From Desulfoluna sp942491485 (GTDB lineage: Bacteria; Desulfobacterota; Desulfobacteria; Desulfobacterales; Desulfolunaceae), in NCBI GenBank assembly GCA_942491485.1, contig CALOAX010000009.1, forward strand, positions 62,001-126,000: a DNA stretch of 64,000 bases. Direction: 5' to 3'. Both the position numbers and the translations under genes were made by a program. The notes beneath the pieces are model-generated. The model made no database searches. It saw only the letters and a list, made by a program, of their open reading frames with translations, and had not been told where the DNA came from. Positions 12,879-22,055 of this stretch are shown one piece after another. How positions within the stretch are numbered: the stretch's first letter is position 1; every line of letters begins with the position of its first letter.

Positions 12879-14624
12879 ATGAAACAGACCTTATTTTTTT
12901 CATGCATCCTTGTGCTGCTTACCTCTGCATGCACCACTCCGAAGGCCACCCATTCCCCGGAAGCACCCAGATACCCTTATATAGGGATAGAAGAGACGGC
13001 TCCGGAGCCGACGGAGTTCAACTTTGCCACCAACCTTCGCAATATCTCCCTGGAACTTCCCGAAGAGACCGAAGAGGAGCTCCCCCTATTCGACCGGGCC
13101 ATCGAGTATTGCAAAGCCGCCCAGACGTTCTGGGAACAGGGGGACATGGACGGGGCCCTCTCCAGCCTCGACGAGGCCTACGGCCTCATCATCAAAGCGG
13201 AGACCGGTGACTCTCCCCTGCTGATTCAACAGAAGGAAGACCTTCGCTTTACCATCTCGCGCCGTATTCTCGAAATCTACACATCCAGAACCACCACCAT
13301 CTCCAATACACGCAACGCCATCCCCATCACCATCAACCAGCAGGTGCAGCGGGAAATCGACATCTTCACCAAAAAGGACCGCCGCTTCTTTGCCGAATCC
13401 CTGAAGCGCTCCGGCATGTATCGCCCCATGATGCTCAAAAAGCTGCAGGAAGCCGGGCTCCCGGCAGAGCTCTCCTGGCTGCCCCTGGTGGAGAGTGGCT
13501 TCAAGGTAAAGGCCCTCTCCTCAGCCCGGGCCCTCGGGCTCTGGCAGTTCATTCCCTCCACGGGGTACATGTACGGCTTGAAGCGAACCACCTTTGTGGA
13601 CGAGCGGCTCGACCCGGAAAAGGCCACCGATGCCGCCATCGCCTACCTGGAGCGCATGCACAAGCTCTTCGGGGACTGGTCCACGGTCCTTGCTGCCTAC
13701 AACTGCGGCGAAGGGCGCGTCCTCAAGATCATCAGGCGCCAAAACATCAACTACCTGGACAACTTCTGGGACCTCTACTCTCGGCTGCCTTCAGAAACGG
13801 CCCGCTACGTGCCCAAATTTATCGCCACCCTCCACATTGTGAACAATCTGGAGATGTACGGCTTTGATACCGTGGTCCCCGACACGCCCGACCTTTTCGA
13901 CACCGTCACTGTTCAGAAGCAGGTCAAGCTCTCCGATGTGGCTTCAGCCATCGGGACCTCTTCTTCCATCTTGAGCAAGCTCAACCCCGAGCTTCGATAC
14001 GCCATCTTGCCCCAGGAGAGCTACGTCCTTCGGGTCCCGGTGGGCAAAGGAGACGCCGTCCTGGCTGCCATGAGCTCCCTTCGGGTCTCCCTGCCGCCGC
14101 AACGGGCCTTCGTCTACCACAAGGTCCGGCCGGGCGACACCCTCTCCACCCTGGCCAAGCGGTACCAAACGTCTGTGAAGGCCATCCAGAGAGCAAACGG
14201 CATGTCCAATCGCCATGTGATCGTGGCGGGCAAAAAAATCAAGATTCCCCAACGCGGGTACACAACCCGCGGGTACTATGCCGGAGCCACCGCCCAGGGA
14301 GCCAAACGCCCCACAAAGCACGTGGTCAACAAGGGGGAATCCCTCTGGCTCATTGCCCGCAAATACGGCACCACCCCCACGGGGATCAAGGAGACCAATC
14401 GGCTTTCAGGCAACACCCTTAAGGTGGGCCAGGTCCTCAAGCTCCCCCAGCCCCCGTCCTCCAAGGCAGGCCCCACCAAAAAGGCCACCTATTATGTCAA
14501 GCGGGGTGATAATCCCTTTACAATCGCCACAAAACATAATATGTCAGTCGCGAGATTGCTTGACCTGAATAACCTGACATCAGGGAGTACCATTTATCCG
14601 GGTCAGCGACTCTACATAGACTAG
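12879..14624 (+). CDS. mltD: MltD-type membrane-bound lytic murein transglycosylase with three LysM domains
   Basis: Cleaves peptidoglycan glycan strands to 1,6-anhydro products. The start chosen is the ATG at 12879, which gives a lipoprotein signal MKQTLFFSCILVLLTSAC with lipobox LTSAC. The upstream open frame has no signal or similarity. The protein has 581 residues: an N-terminal linker, a transglycosylase SLT domain at about 170-290 (catalytic Glu in LVESGF, then GLWQFIPSTG and AAYNCGEGRV), and three C-terminal LysM peptidoglycan-binding repeats (VRPGDTLSTLAKRY, VNKGESLWLIARKY, VKRGDNPFTIATKH). E. coli MltD has two LysM repeats, so this form is longer. tRNA-Arg follows one base after the stop. 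Confidence 0.92.
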   Translation: MKQTLFFSCILVLLTSACTTPKATHSPEAPRYPYIGIEETAPEPTEFNFATNLRNISLELPEETEEELPLFDRAIEYCKAAQTFWEQGDMDGALSSLDEAYGLIIKAETGDSPLLIQQKEDLRFTISRRILEIYTSRTTTISNTRNAIPITINQQVQREIDIFTKKDRRFFAESLKRSGMYRPMMLKKLQEAGLPAELSWLPLVESGFKVKALSSARALGLWQFIPSTGYMYGLKRTTFVDERLDPEKATDAAIAYLERMHKLFGDWSTVLAAYNCGEGRVLKIIRRQNINYLDNFWDLYSRLPSETARYVPKFIATLHIVNNLEMYGFDTVVPDTPDLFDTVTVQKQVKLSDVASAIGTSSSILSKLNPELRYAILPQESYVLRVPVGKGDAVLAAMSSLRVSLPPQRAFVYHKVRPGDTLSTLAKRYQTSVKAIQRANGMSNRHVIVAGKKIKIPQRGYTTRGYYAGATAQGAKRPTKHVVNKGESLWLIARKYGTTPTGIKETNRLSGNTLKVGQVLKLPQPPSSKAGPTKKATYYVKRGDNPFTIATKHNMSVARLLDLNNLTSGSTIYPGQRLYID

Positions 14625-14625
14625 T

Positions 14626-14700
14626 GCCCCCATAGCTCAGTGGATAGAGCATTGGATTCCTAATCCATGTGCGCAAGTTCAATTCTTGCTGGGGGTACCA
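14626..14700 (+). tRNA. tRNA-Arg (CCT anticodon)
   Basis: Acceptor GCCCCCA/TGGGGGT, anticodon stem TTGGA/TCCAT with loop TTCCTAA (anticodon CCT), T arm with GTTCAATTC, discriminator A and encoded CCA. It begins one base after the transglycosylase stop. Confidence 0.95.
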
Positions 14701-14714
14701 CCCATACAAAAAAT

Positions 14715-14748
14715 ACGCCGGGTTCCTTAAGGGACTCGGCGTTTTTTA
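14715..14748 (+). terminator. Rho-independent terminator after tRNA-Arg
   Basis: CGCCGGGTTCC and GGGACTCGGCG pair with two mismatches around TTAA and are followed by six T residues. It ends the transglycosylase/tRNA-Arg transcript. Confidence 0.8.
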
Positions 14749-14786
14749 TTTCAGGTGCGAGCCCGCCTGTTTTATCCTCTCCCCTG

Positions 14787-14816
14787 TTGCCGAACCTCCC
14801 ATTTTCATGGTATATT
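14787..14816 (+). promoter_or_regulatory. Candidate sigma-70 promoter for the TonB receptor operon
   Basis: TTGCCG at 14787 and TATATT at 14811 are separated by 18 bases, about 160 bases ahead of the receptor start and after the tRNA-Arg terminator. It is a sequence match only. Confidence 0.4.
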
Positions 14817-14972
14817 TTTTAAAAGTGTGCTCTTGAGTTGCCCCTTTTCCGTCCCCACTCTGCGTCCCCGTTCCAACCACCCCCTGATTTGAAAAGAGCA
14901 CCTGCGACGTCCACTCCCCACCCGCGGCCGCCGCCCTCCCTGACCCTTCTCACGGACAGTTTGGAGAACCCC

Positions 14973-17003
14973 ATGAAGACGTTCCCGCGTATGAAGCGCT
15001 GCACCGTACTTACCATTGCATGCCTCCTCTGGAGCCTCCCCATGCCCCCTCCCACAGAGGCCATGGAGGATCTTACCGAACTCTCCATCGAGGAGTTGGC
15101 CAATATCGAGGTCACCTCTGTCTCCCGAAAGCCACAAAAACTCTCCCACGCAGCCACAGCCATTTTCGTGATCACCGGCGATGACATCCGCCGCTCCGGG
15201 GTGACCTCCATCCCTGACGCCCTGCGCATGGCCCCCGGAATTCAGGTGGCCCGCATCTCCTCGAGCAAGTGGGCCATCTCCTCCCGGGGATTTAACAGCC
15301 GTTACTCCAACAAGCTCCTCGTCCAGATGGACGGACGGACCCTCTACTCCCCCCTCTTCTCCGGCGTCTTCTGGGAGTCACACACCACCCTTCTTGAGGA
15401 CATCGATCGCATTGAGGTCATTCGAGGCCCCGGTGCCAGCCTCTGGGGAGCCAATGCCGTAAACGGCATCATCAACATCATCACCAAGGAGACAGGCAAG
15501 ACCCAAGGGGCCTTGGCAACCAATGGCATCGGCACCTTAGACCGTACCAACGGGAGCATACGCTATGGGGCCCCCGCCGGAGATACCGGCCACTACCGAT
15601 TTTATGCCACCTATGGGAACCGGGAGGAGTCCGTAAACGCAGACGGAAAGGGTCTGGGGGACGATTGGGACGCCATTCAAACCGGCTTCCGCACCGACCT
15701 CTCCCCCAACCAAGGCACCCGCGTGACGTTTCAGGGTGATGGCTACACCAGCCACATCAACGAAGAGACGAACATCCCCTCCCTTATCCCCCCATACGCA
15801 ACCTTGCATGAGGCCGAAAATGACAACCAGGGCATGAACCTCCTCAGCCGCCTCTCCCGAGACATCTCCGCCACCTCGGAGATGACCCTTCAGCTCTACT
15901 ACGACCGGTCTGAAAAAGAGGAGGCCCAGTTATCATGGCAGGGGGACCTGGTGGATATTGACCTTCAGCACAGCTTCCAGCCCTTTGACGGCCATGAAGT
16001 GATCTGGGGGGCCGGCTATCGCTATTACACCGACACCCTGAACTTCACCGACGCATTCTCCATGACCACCCCCACCACCACCGACCACCTCTCCAGCGCC
16101 TTTATTCAGGATGCAATCACGCTCACCCCCACCATCCAATTCACCATCGGTACCAAAGTGGAACACAACGACTACACCCAGTTCGAAGTGCAACCCAATG
16201 CCCGGGTTCTCTGGATGCCAAATACGACCCACAGCCTCTGGGCGGCTGTCTCCAGAGCCGTTCGGACACCAAATCGCAGCGAGACCCAAGTACGGATTCG
16301 AAACATGGTCATCCCACCAGGAACACCGGAAAACCCGTCCCTGCTCCCTGTGGATGTCATTATCCAGGGCAATGAAAACCTCACCTCTGAAAAGCTCATT
16401 GCCCTTGAGACCGGTTACCGCATGACACCGGAGCATTCGTTTTCCCTTGACCTGACACTGTTCTACTACTTCTACGACGACCTGAACGGCTATCTCCCCG
16501 CCCCACCCGAAGACAACCAGGCCGAAACCCCTCCCCATATCACCCAGACAAGCACCATCGTAAATGCCATGGAGGGGCAAACCTGGGGAGTGGAACTTGC
16601 ATCGAACTGGGAACCCATGCCCCGCTGGCGACTTCAATCGGCCTACACCCTGTTCCAGGCCGACCTCAACAACAAAACCGGGTACGAAGAGAGCTTCTCA
16701 GATGACTCCGACAACTCCTCCCCCACACACCAGTTCTCCCTGCGCTCCGGATTTGACCTGCCCCGCCACGTCACCCTTGATCTCTGGCTCCGCTATGTTG
16801 ACGACATTCAGGAGAAGAGTGTGGACGCCTACACCGAACTCGATGCCCGTATCGCCTGGAAACCCATAAAAGGGCTGGAGCTCTCCCTCACCGGCCAGAA
16901 TCTTCTGCATCGACGGCATGCAGAATTCATCGAAGGCCTGCTGTGGGTCCAGCCCACAGAAGTAGAACGTTCCGTCCACGCCCAGGCAACCCTTTCATTT
17001 TAA
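14973..17003 (+). CDS. TonB-dependent outer-membrane receptor
   Basis: A 676-residue ligand-gated outer-membrane barrel. The ATG at 14973 follows GGAG and opens a signal peptide (MKTFPRMKRCTVLTIACLLW). A short DLTELSIEELANIEV segment is followed by the plug domain at about 45-155 (AIFVITGDDIRRSGV, ALRMAPGIQV, IEVIRGPGASLWGANAVNGIINIIT). The barrel ends in an aromatic-terminated strand (SVHAQATLSF). It is first of three genes with a YfiR-like protein and a hybrid kinase, so it may feed or sense a signal rather than only import. The ligand cannot be read from the sequence. The codons before 14973 look non-coding. Confidence 0.92.
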   Translation: MKTFPRMKRCTVLTIACLLWSLPMPPPTEAMEDLTELSIEELANIEVTSVSRKPQKLSHAATAIFVITGDDIRRSGVTSIPDALRMAPGIQVARISSSKWAISSRGFNSRYSNKLLVQMDGRTLYSPLFSGVFWESHTTLLEDIDRIEVIRGPGASLWGANAVNGIINIITKETGKTQGALATNGIGTLDRTNGSIRYGAPAGDTGHYRFYATYGNREESVNADGKGLGDDWDAIQTGFRTDLSPNQGTRVTFQGDGYTSHINEETNIPSLIPPYATLHEAENDNQGMNLLSRLSRDISATSEMTLQLYYDRSEKEEAQLSWQGDLVDIDLQHSFQPFDGHEVIWGAGYRYYTDTLNFTDAFSMTTPTTTDHLSSAFIQDAITLTPTIQFTIGTKVEHNDYTQFEVQPNARVLWMPNTTHSLWAAVSRAVRTPNRSETQVRIRNMVIPPGTPENPSLLPVDVIIQGNENLTSEKLIALETGYRMTPEHSFSLDLTLFYYFYDDLNGYLPAPPEDNQAETPPHITQTSTIVNAMEGQTWGVELASNWEPMPRWRLQSAYTLFQADLNNKTGYEESFSDDSDNSSPTHQFSLRSGFDLPRHVTLDLWLRYVDDIQEKSVDAYTELDARIAWKPIKGLELSLTGQNLLHRRHAEFIEGLLWVQPTEVERSVHAQATLSF

Positions 17004-17062
17004 AACACAGCATGGCAGCACGGCCAAACCAGCCCCCTGCCTGAACTCACCACCCAAGGGCC

Positions 17063-17614
17063 ATGATCATCAAGCGACTCACTCTCATCTCGGTACTTCT
17101 TTGCGGCATCGCACTGCACAGCCTCGCCCCGAGCCTTGCATTGCCCGAGCCACCCACCGAGAGCCGTATTAAAGCGGCCTACCTCCTCAACTTTGCCCGC
17201 TTCGTCACCTGGCCGGACGCCGCCTTTGAGAGCAGCGTCTCACCCATTGTGCTCTGCGTCCTGGGCAATGGCCCCATTGACAAGGCCCTGCCCACCATCC
17301 AATACAAGCGGGTGCAGGACCGTCCCCTGGTAATCCGGCGTATCCTCACCATGGAAGAGCTCAGCCCCTGCCACATGCTCTTCGTGGGGGAAACCGAAGC
17401 TCAACACGTCCAGAAGATCCTCTCTGAATTGAAAACCCGCCCCATCCTCACCGTGAGCAGCCTTCCCGAGTTTGCCAGGCGCGGAGGCATGCTCTCTTTT
17501 ATCAGGGTCGAAAACAAAATCCGTTTTGAAGCCAACATCACCACCACACGGCTGGCCGGACTCTCCATCAGTTCCCGATTGCTCAAGCTCGCCCGGTTGG
17601 TTCCTAACCCTTAG
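17063..17614 (+). CDS. YfiR-like periplasmic protein (DUF4154)
   Basis: A 183-residue secreted protein with a signal peptide (LTLISVLLCGIALHSLAPSLA). The DUF4154/YfiR pattern follows: ESRIKAAYLLNFARFVTWP, then VLCVLGNGPIDKALPTIQ, then CHMLFVGETEAQHVQKIL, ILTVSSLPEFARRGGMLSFI and NKIRFEANITTTRLAGLSISSRLLKLARLV. In Pseudomonas, YfiR binds the periplasmic domain of the diguanylate cyclase YfiN and holds it off. Here the next gene, 11 bases on, is a histidine kinase with a similar type of periplasmic domain, so this protein probably controls that kinase. Confidence 0.88.
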   Translation: MIIKRLTLISVLLCGIALHSLAPSLALPEPPTESRIKAAYLLNFARFVTWPDAAFESSVSPIVLCVLGNGPIDKALPTIQYKRVQDRPLVIRRILTMEELSPCHMLFVGETEAQHVQKILSELKTRPILTVSSLPEFARRGGMLSFIRVENKIRFEANITTTRLAGLSISSRLLKLARLVPNP

Positions 17615-17625
17615 CAGGTGACGCC

Positions 17626-20517
17626 ATGCTCACTTTTTTCAAAGCCCTTCCCCTTCGCCAGAAACTAATCGCCCTCATGACCCTGATCTCTGGCCTCATC
17701 CTCATCCTTGCCACCCTGCTGCTTGTGGTGACGGAAGCCTTCACCTCGAAACGGGAAATCATCAACAACCTCTCCATGCTGGCCCGCATCATCGGCTACA
17801 ATGCTGTGGCACCACTCACCTTCAACGATGCCCAGGTGGCCAGGGAAAACCTGGAGGGCCTCTCTGTGGACCCCAGCCTGAACCTCGCCCGCATCTACCG
17901 CAACGACGGCAGCCTTTTTGCCCAGTACCGAAGCCAGCACATGGAGCCGCAGCCTCCCCTTGAGACACCGGATCAACACGACACGACCAAACGCCCCAGC
18001 CGACTGCTGGATGGCGTCCCCCTGCTTGACACCCACATCGAAGTACTGGAGGAGATCCAATTCGATGGAGAGGTGCTGGGGACGGTCTACCTTCAGGCCG
18101 ACATGACACAAATCTACCGGCGCCTCCTCTTTTACCTCGCCTCGGCAGGGGGAATCCTTGCCATCTCCATCTTTGCCGCCTACACCATCTCTTCGCGCCT
18201 CCAGGGAATCGTCTCCGACCCCATCTTGGAACTCACCGGCATGATGAACCGCGTCTCAGGGGAAAAGGATTACGCCGTCAGGGCCGTGAAACAAACCAAC
18301 GATGAAATCGGCCTCCTCATGGAGGGCTTCAACGACATGCTCGCCCAGATCCAACTTCGCGACAGTGAGCTCCTCCGCCAGCATGAGGTCCTGGAAGAGA
18401 CGGTCTCCCTGCGCACCGCGGAGCTGAGGCAGACCGTCGCGAACCTCAAGGATGCCAAAGCAGCCACAGAGGCTGCCAACTTTCACCTGCGGGAATCCAT
18501 CAACAACGCAAAAAAACTCACCCGGGAAGCAGAAGCCGCCAACCGGGCCAAGAGCCGGTTCCTGGCCAACATGAGCCATGAAATCCGGACGCCCATGAAT
18601 GGGGTCATGGGCATGACCCGCCTTCTTCTGGGCACCACACTCACCGAGGAACAGACCCACCGGGTGAACACCATCGAAAAAAGTGCAGACGCCCTTCTTG
18701 CCATCATCAACGACATCCTGGACTTCTCAAAAATCGAATCGGGCAAGCTGGAGCTTGAGACCCTCGATTTTGACCTCCTCACCATGCTGGAGAACATCAA
18801 TGAAATCATGGCCGTCAAAGCTCAGGCCAAGGGCCTAGAGTATATCTTCCGAATGGATCAGGACGTGCCGCTTCGGGTCTCGGGGGACCCCTCACGCATA
18901 CGTCAGATCCTCGTAAACCTCATCGGCAACGCCATCAAATTCACCTCCAGCGGTGAAATCCTTGTCCACGTCACCCGATGGCGAGACAAGGAGTCCGATA
19001 CAGAGTGGGCGATTCCCCTCTGGTTCTCTGTCTCCGATACGGGCATCGGTATCGCCGATGACGCCGCCGCAACGCTTTTCTCCCCCTTCACCCAGGCAGA
19101 TGTCTCCACCACGAGACGCTTCGGGGGAACCGGCCTGGGGCTCTCCATCTCAAAACAACTGGTCACGCTGATGAATGGGGAGATCGGGGTGGAAAGTCAG
19201 ATCGGTCGCGGCAGCACCTTCTGGTTTACCGTCAAGTTTTCCAACTGCTCACGCGAAGGCTCCTTTTGCATGACACCGGCTGCAGACATTCGCGGCAGCC
19301 GTGTTCTTCTGGTGGACGACAACAAAAGCAGCCGCCTGGCCCTGCAGAGCCAGCTTGAGGCCTGGCACTGCCGCACCGGGGAGGCCCCCAAAGGTGAAGA
19401 GGCGATCACCATGCTTCTTGAGGCTGCCGCCAGCCGGGACCCCTTCACCATTGCCATCATCGACAGCGAGATGCCGGACATGGACGGCGAGACACTGGGG
19501 AAGAAAATACGAAACCATGATGCCCTGAAAGCCATCTCCCTCATCCTCATGGCCACCCTCTGGCAGCGGGGTGACGCAAACCGCTTTAAGGCAGCCGGAT
19601 TTGACGCCTATTTCACCAAGCCTTACAAGCGCTCCCAACTTTACAACGGCATTGCCACCCTGATGGGGGCAGAACCCATCCAATCCAAACCCCGGAAGAT
19701 GTTCATCACACGTCACACCATGGCGGAGATGAGGCGCAGAAACCAACGTATTCTCCTGGTGGAAGACTTCCCCATCAATCAGGAGGTGGCCCTCGGCATT
19801 CTGGAGAGTTTCGGATTTCGGGCCGACGTGGCCGAAACCGGCCTGCAGGCCATCCGAGCCATGGAACACACCACCTACGACCTGGTCTTTATGGATCTCC
19901 AGATGCCGGAAATGGATGGCTTCAAGGCCACCCGCATCGTCCGGGACCCCCTCTCCACGGTAAAAAACCATGATGTGCCCATCGTGGCCATGACCGCCAA
20001 CGCCATGGAGGAAGACCGCGAGAAATGCCTGGCAGCAGGCATGAACGACCACATCGCCAAACCCATCATGCCCGAAGCTGTCTACAGTGCCCTGCAAACC
20101 CATCTTCTCGGAAACCCTGGCCTTCCCAAGGTGCCTTCCCCACCGAATATTGCATCCCCCGCAACCCAGCCCCCGGTGGAGGAGCCCCCGCTTTTTGACC
20201 GAAAAGAACTTCTTTCACGCATCCAGGGCAACACACGCCTCCTCGACAAGCTGGTCGCCATCTTCCTCGACAAAACCCCGCAGGAGCTCGAACTGTTGAG
20301 GGCTGCTGCCCATGATGGCCATTTGGAGCGTATCCGTGCCCAGGCCCATAAAATGAAGGGATATTTTGCCAACATCTCAGCCAAAATGCTGGAAGAGTTG
20401 GCCACTGATCTCCAGAACGCCGCTCAAAAAGGCGATCTGGAGACAGCCAGGGGTATTGTGGGGGACATTGAAAAAGGGGTGGCGCGATTCGTCAAACACC
20501 TGGAGGAAGGGCTGTGA
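17626..20517 (+). CDS. Hybrid sensor histidine kinase (CHASE8-like sensor, HAMP, HisKA, HATPase, two receivers, Hpt)
   Basis: A 963-residue membrane phosphorelay protein. TM1 is at about 15-38. A periplasmic domain at about 40-165 has the CHASE8/YfiN look (NNLSMLARIIGYNAVAPLTFND, ARIYRNDGSLFAQY). TM2 at about 168-190 is followed by HAMP and a coiled coil. HisKA has His318 (SHEIRTPMNG), and the ATPase N box is LIGNAIKFTS with GTGLGLSIS. Receiver 1 has Asp near 613 (IIDSEMPDMDG) and receiver 2 has Asp near 757 (FMDLQMPEMDG). The C-terminal Hpt has His near 908 (AHKMKGYFANIS). All phosphosites are kept. It is cotranscribed with the YfiR-like gene and its stop lies one base from that of the convergent HD-GYP gene. 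Confidence 0.93.
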   Translation: MLTFFKALPLRQKLIALMTLISGLILILATLLLVVTEAFTSKREIINNLSMLARIIGYNAVAPLTFNDAQVARENLEGLSVDPSLNLARIYRNDGSLFAQYRSQHMEPQPPLETPDQHDTTKRPSRLLDGVPLLDTHIEVLEEIQFDGEVLGTVYLQADMTQIYRRLLFYLASAGGILAISIFAAYTISSRLQGIVSDPILELTGMMNRVSGEKDYAVRAVKQTNDEIGLLMEGFNDMLAQIQLRDSELLRQHEVLEETVSLRTAELRQTVANLKDAKAATEAANFHLRESINNAKKLTREAEAANRAKSRFLANMSHEIRTPMNGVMGMTRLLLGTTLTEEQTHRVNTIEKSADALLAIINDILDFSKIESGKLELETLDFDLLTMLENINEIMAVKAQAKGLEYIFRMDQDVPLRVSGDPSRIRQILVNLIGNAIKFTSSGEILVHVTRWRDKESDTEWAIPLWFSVSDTGIGIADDAAATLFSPFTQADVSTTRRFGGTGLGLSISKQLVTLMNGEIGVESQIGRGSTFWFTVKFSNCSREGSFCMTPAADIRGSRVLLVDDNKSSRLALQSQLEAWHCRTGEAPKGEEAITMLLEAAASRDPFTIAIIDSEMPDMDGETLGKKIRNHDALKAISLILMATLWQRGDANRFKAAGFDAYFTKPYKRSQLYNGIATLMGAEPIQSKPRKMFITRHTMAEMRRRNQRILLVEDFPINQEVALGILESFGFRADVAETGLQAIRAMEHTTYDLVFMDLQMPEMDGFKATRIVRDPLSTVKNHDVPIVAMTANAMEEDREKCLAAGMNDHIAKPIMPEAVYSALQTHLLGNPGLPKVPSPPNIASPATQPPVEEPPLFDRKELLSRIQGNTRLLDKLVAIFLDKTPQELELLRAAAHDGHLERIRAQAHKMKGYFANISAKMLEELATDLQNAAQKGDLETARGIVGDIEKGVARFVKHLEEGL

Positions 20518-20518
20518 G

Positions 20519-21523
20519 TCAGGGGTCGACCTGACTTGCGACAATGCGTCGAAATGTCTCTTCCAACTGAAGAAAGGCCGCAATAACCTGGGGGTCAAAC
20601 TGGGTGCCTTCCCCCTCCATGATGAGGTTTTTCGCCACATCATGACTGAAGGCCGCCTTGTAAACACGCTTGGAGATCAGTGCGTCGTAGACGTCCGCGA
20701 GACAGAATATCCGGGCAGACAGAGGAATGTCTGTTCCCATAAGCCCCCTGGGGTACCCGGACCCATCATAGCGTTCATGGTGGCACAGGGCGATGTCCCT
20801 GGCCACCCGAAGGAACGAGGCGTGCGGCGCCACCTCCAGGACCGAGTTGAGGGTTGCGGCCCCTTCGGTGGTGTGCATCTTCATGATTTCAAACTCGGCA
20901 TCGGTGAGACGCCCGGGTTTAAGCAGGACATAGTCTGGTATGGCCACCTTGCCGATGTCGTGAAGCGGGGTGGTGAGATAGATATTCTCGATAAACGTGG
21001 CGTCAATCTGATCGCTGTAAGGCCCGTCCGTGGACATGTGCGAGGCAAGGGCACGTGAATACCCCCGCACCCGCTCCAGGTGGGCACCTGTTTCAGGGTC
21101 CCGGGACTCCGCCAGCTTGGCCAGAGCAAAGATCGTCATGTTGCTCGCCTCTAAGGACATCAGCCGTTGCCCCGACCGCAGACGTACCTCCAGCTCCGAG
21201 GGATGAAAAGGCTTGGACATGAAGTCATCCGCTCCAGCCTCCAGCCCCTCCACCACATTGGCCGTGCCCCCCCGGCTGGTGACCATGATGATGTAGACGT
21301 AGTGCCCCAGCGTCTCGTTGCGAATCTGACGCGTCAGTTCGATGCCGTCCATATCCGGCATCTCCCAATCGGTAATCACGATACGGCAATCCCCATGATC
21401 CCGAAGGTAAGTAAGGGCGTCGTGCCCGTTTTCCCGTACAGCCACCTGATACCCCATGGTGATCAGCGCTTCTTTGAGAAGCTCAACAGATAAGACCTCG
21501 TCATCCACGACCAGTACGTTCAT
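20519..21523 (-). CDS. Response regulator with HD-GYP domain (putative c-di-GMP phosphodiesterase)
   Basis: A 334-residue protein starting at the ATG at 21523 (MNVLVVDDEVLSVELLKEAL). The frame is open further up, but the receiver begins here. The receiver at about 1-120 has the acid pair VDDE, phospho-Asp in IVITDWEMPDMDG and Lys in SKPF. The HD-GYP domain at about 140-330 has LHDIGKVAIPDYVLLKPGRL and HHERYDGSGYPRGL, so the metal and signature residues are intact. The family hydrolyses cyclic di-GMP. It converges on the hybrid kinase with a one-base gap and is a likely phosphorelay output of it, which is inference. Confidence 0.92.
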   Translation of the reverse strand: MNVLVVDDEVLSVELLKEALITMGYQVAVRENGHDALTYLRDHGDCRIVITDWEMPDMDGIELTRQIRNETLGHYVYIIMVTSRGGTANVVEGLEAGADDFMSKPFHPSELEVRLRSGQRLMSLEASNMTIFALAKLAESRDPETGAHLERVRGYSRALASHMSTDGPYSDQIDATFIENIYLTTPLHDIGKVAIPDYVLLKPGRLTDAEFEIMKMHTTEGAATLNSVLEVAPHASFLRVARDIALCHHERYDGSGYPRGLMGTDIPLSARIFCLADVYDALISKRVYKAAFSHDVAKNLIMEGEGTQFDPQVIAAFLQLEETFRRIVASQVDP

Positions 21524-22055
21524 CGGCTTGTCTCTCAGCTTGTTTTTAAGGGTTGGGGCGGACTCTGTGAGCCAGCCGGTGCACGCCCGTGGGGCATGAT
21601 TGAAGGGACCGTGCACAAAGACGATGTCGTGCCCATGGCGCAAACCATCGACATTGTCTTGCAGGGAAGCTGTCTGTCAAAAAATGAAACCGGGGCTTGG
21701 CAGGATTTTTGGAGACGAAACAATCAGGTATGTCAGCGTCGAAAGGAAACCCCGTAAGGCGATTCAACACCCTTTAATAATACCACAAATACCACACAGC
21801 CCATAGAAAAAAAACAATAGGATTGTACCCGACAGGGCTCCCCATGCACCCCCAGTCCCTGGAACTCAAATGGCATGGCAGGCAAGGAACCGATATCCTG
21901 AATGAACCGTTTTATTTTGGTATCGCTTCCTGTAGAGTAACCAAAGGAATCAAGGCGGCCGCAGCCGCGTCATGTGCGATGAACACATCATCATCAATGA
22001 CGCCGGATGCCTCGGAGTGCGGCGGAACCCAGACGACGGACAAGGCGGTTAACCC
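21524..22055. other. Intergenic region, HD-GYP regulator to pyk
   Basis: Roughly 530 bases between divergent genes. No gene with family similarity is seen, and the short open frames in it look spurious. The centre, 21775-21830, is AT-rich and could hold promoters for both sides. No riboswitch pattern was recognised. Confidence 0.4.
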
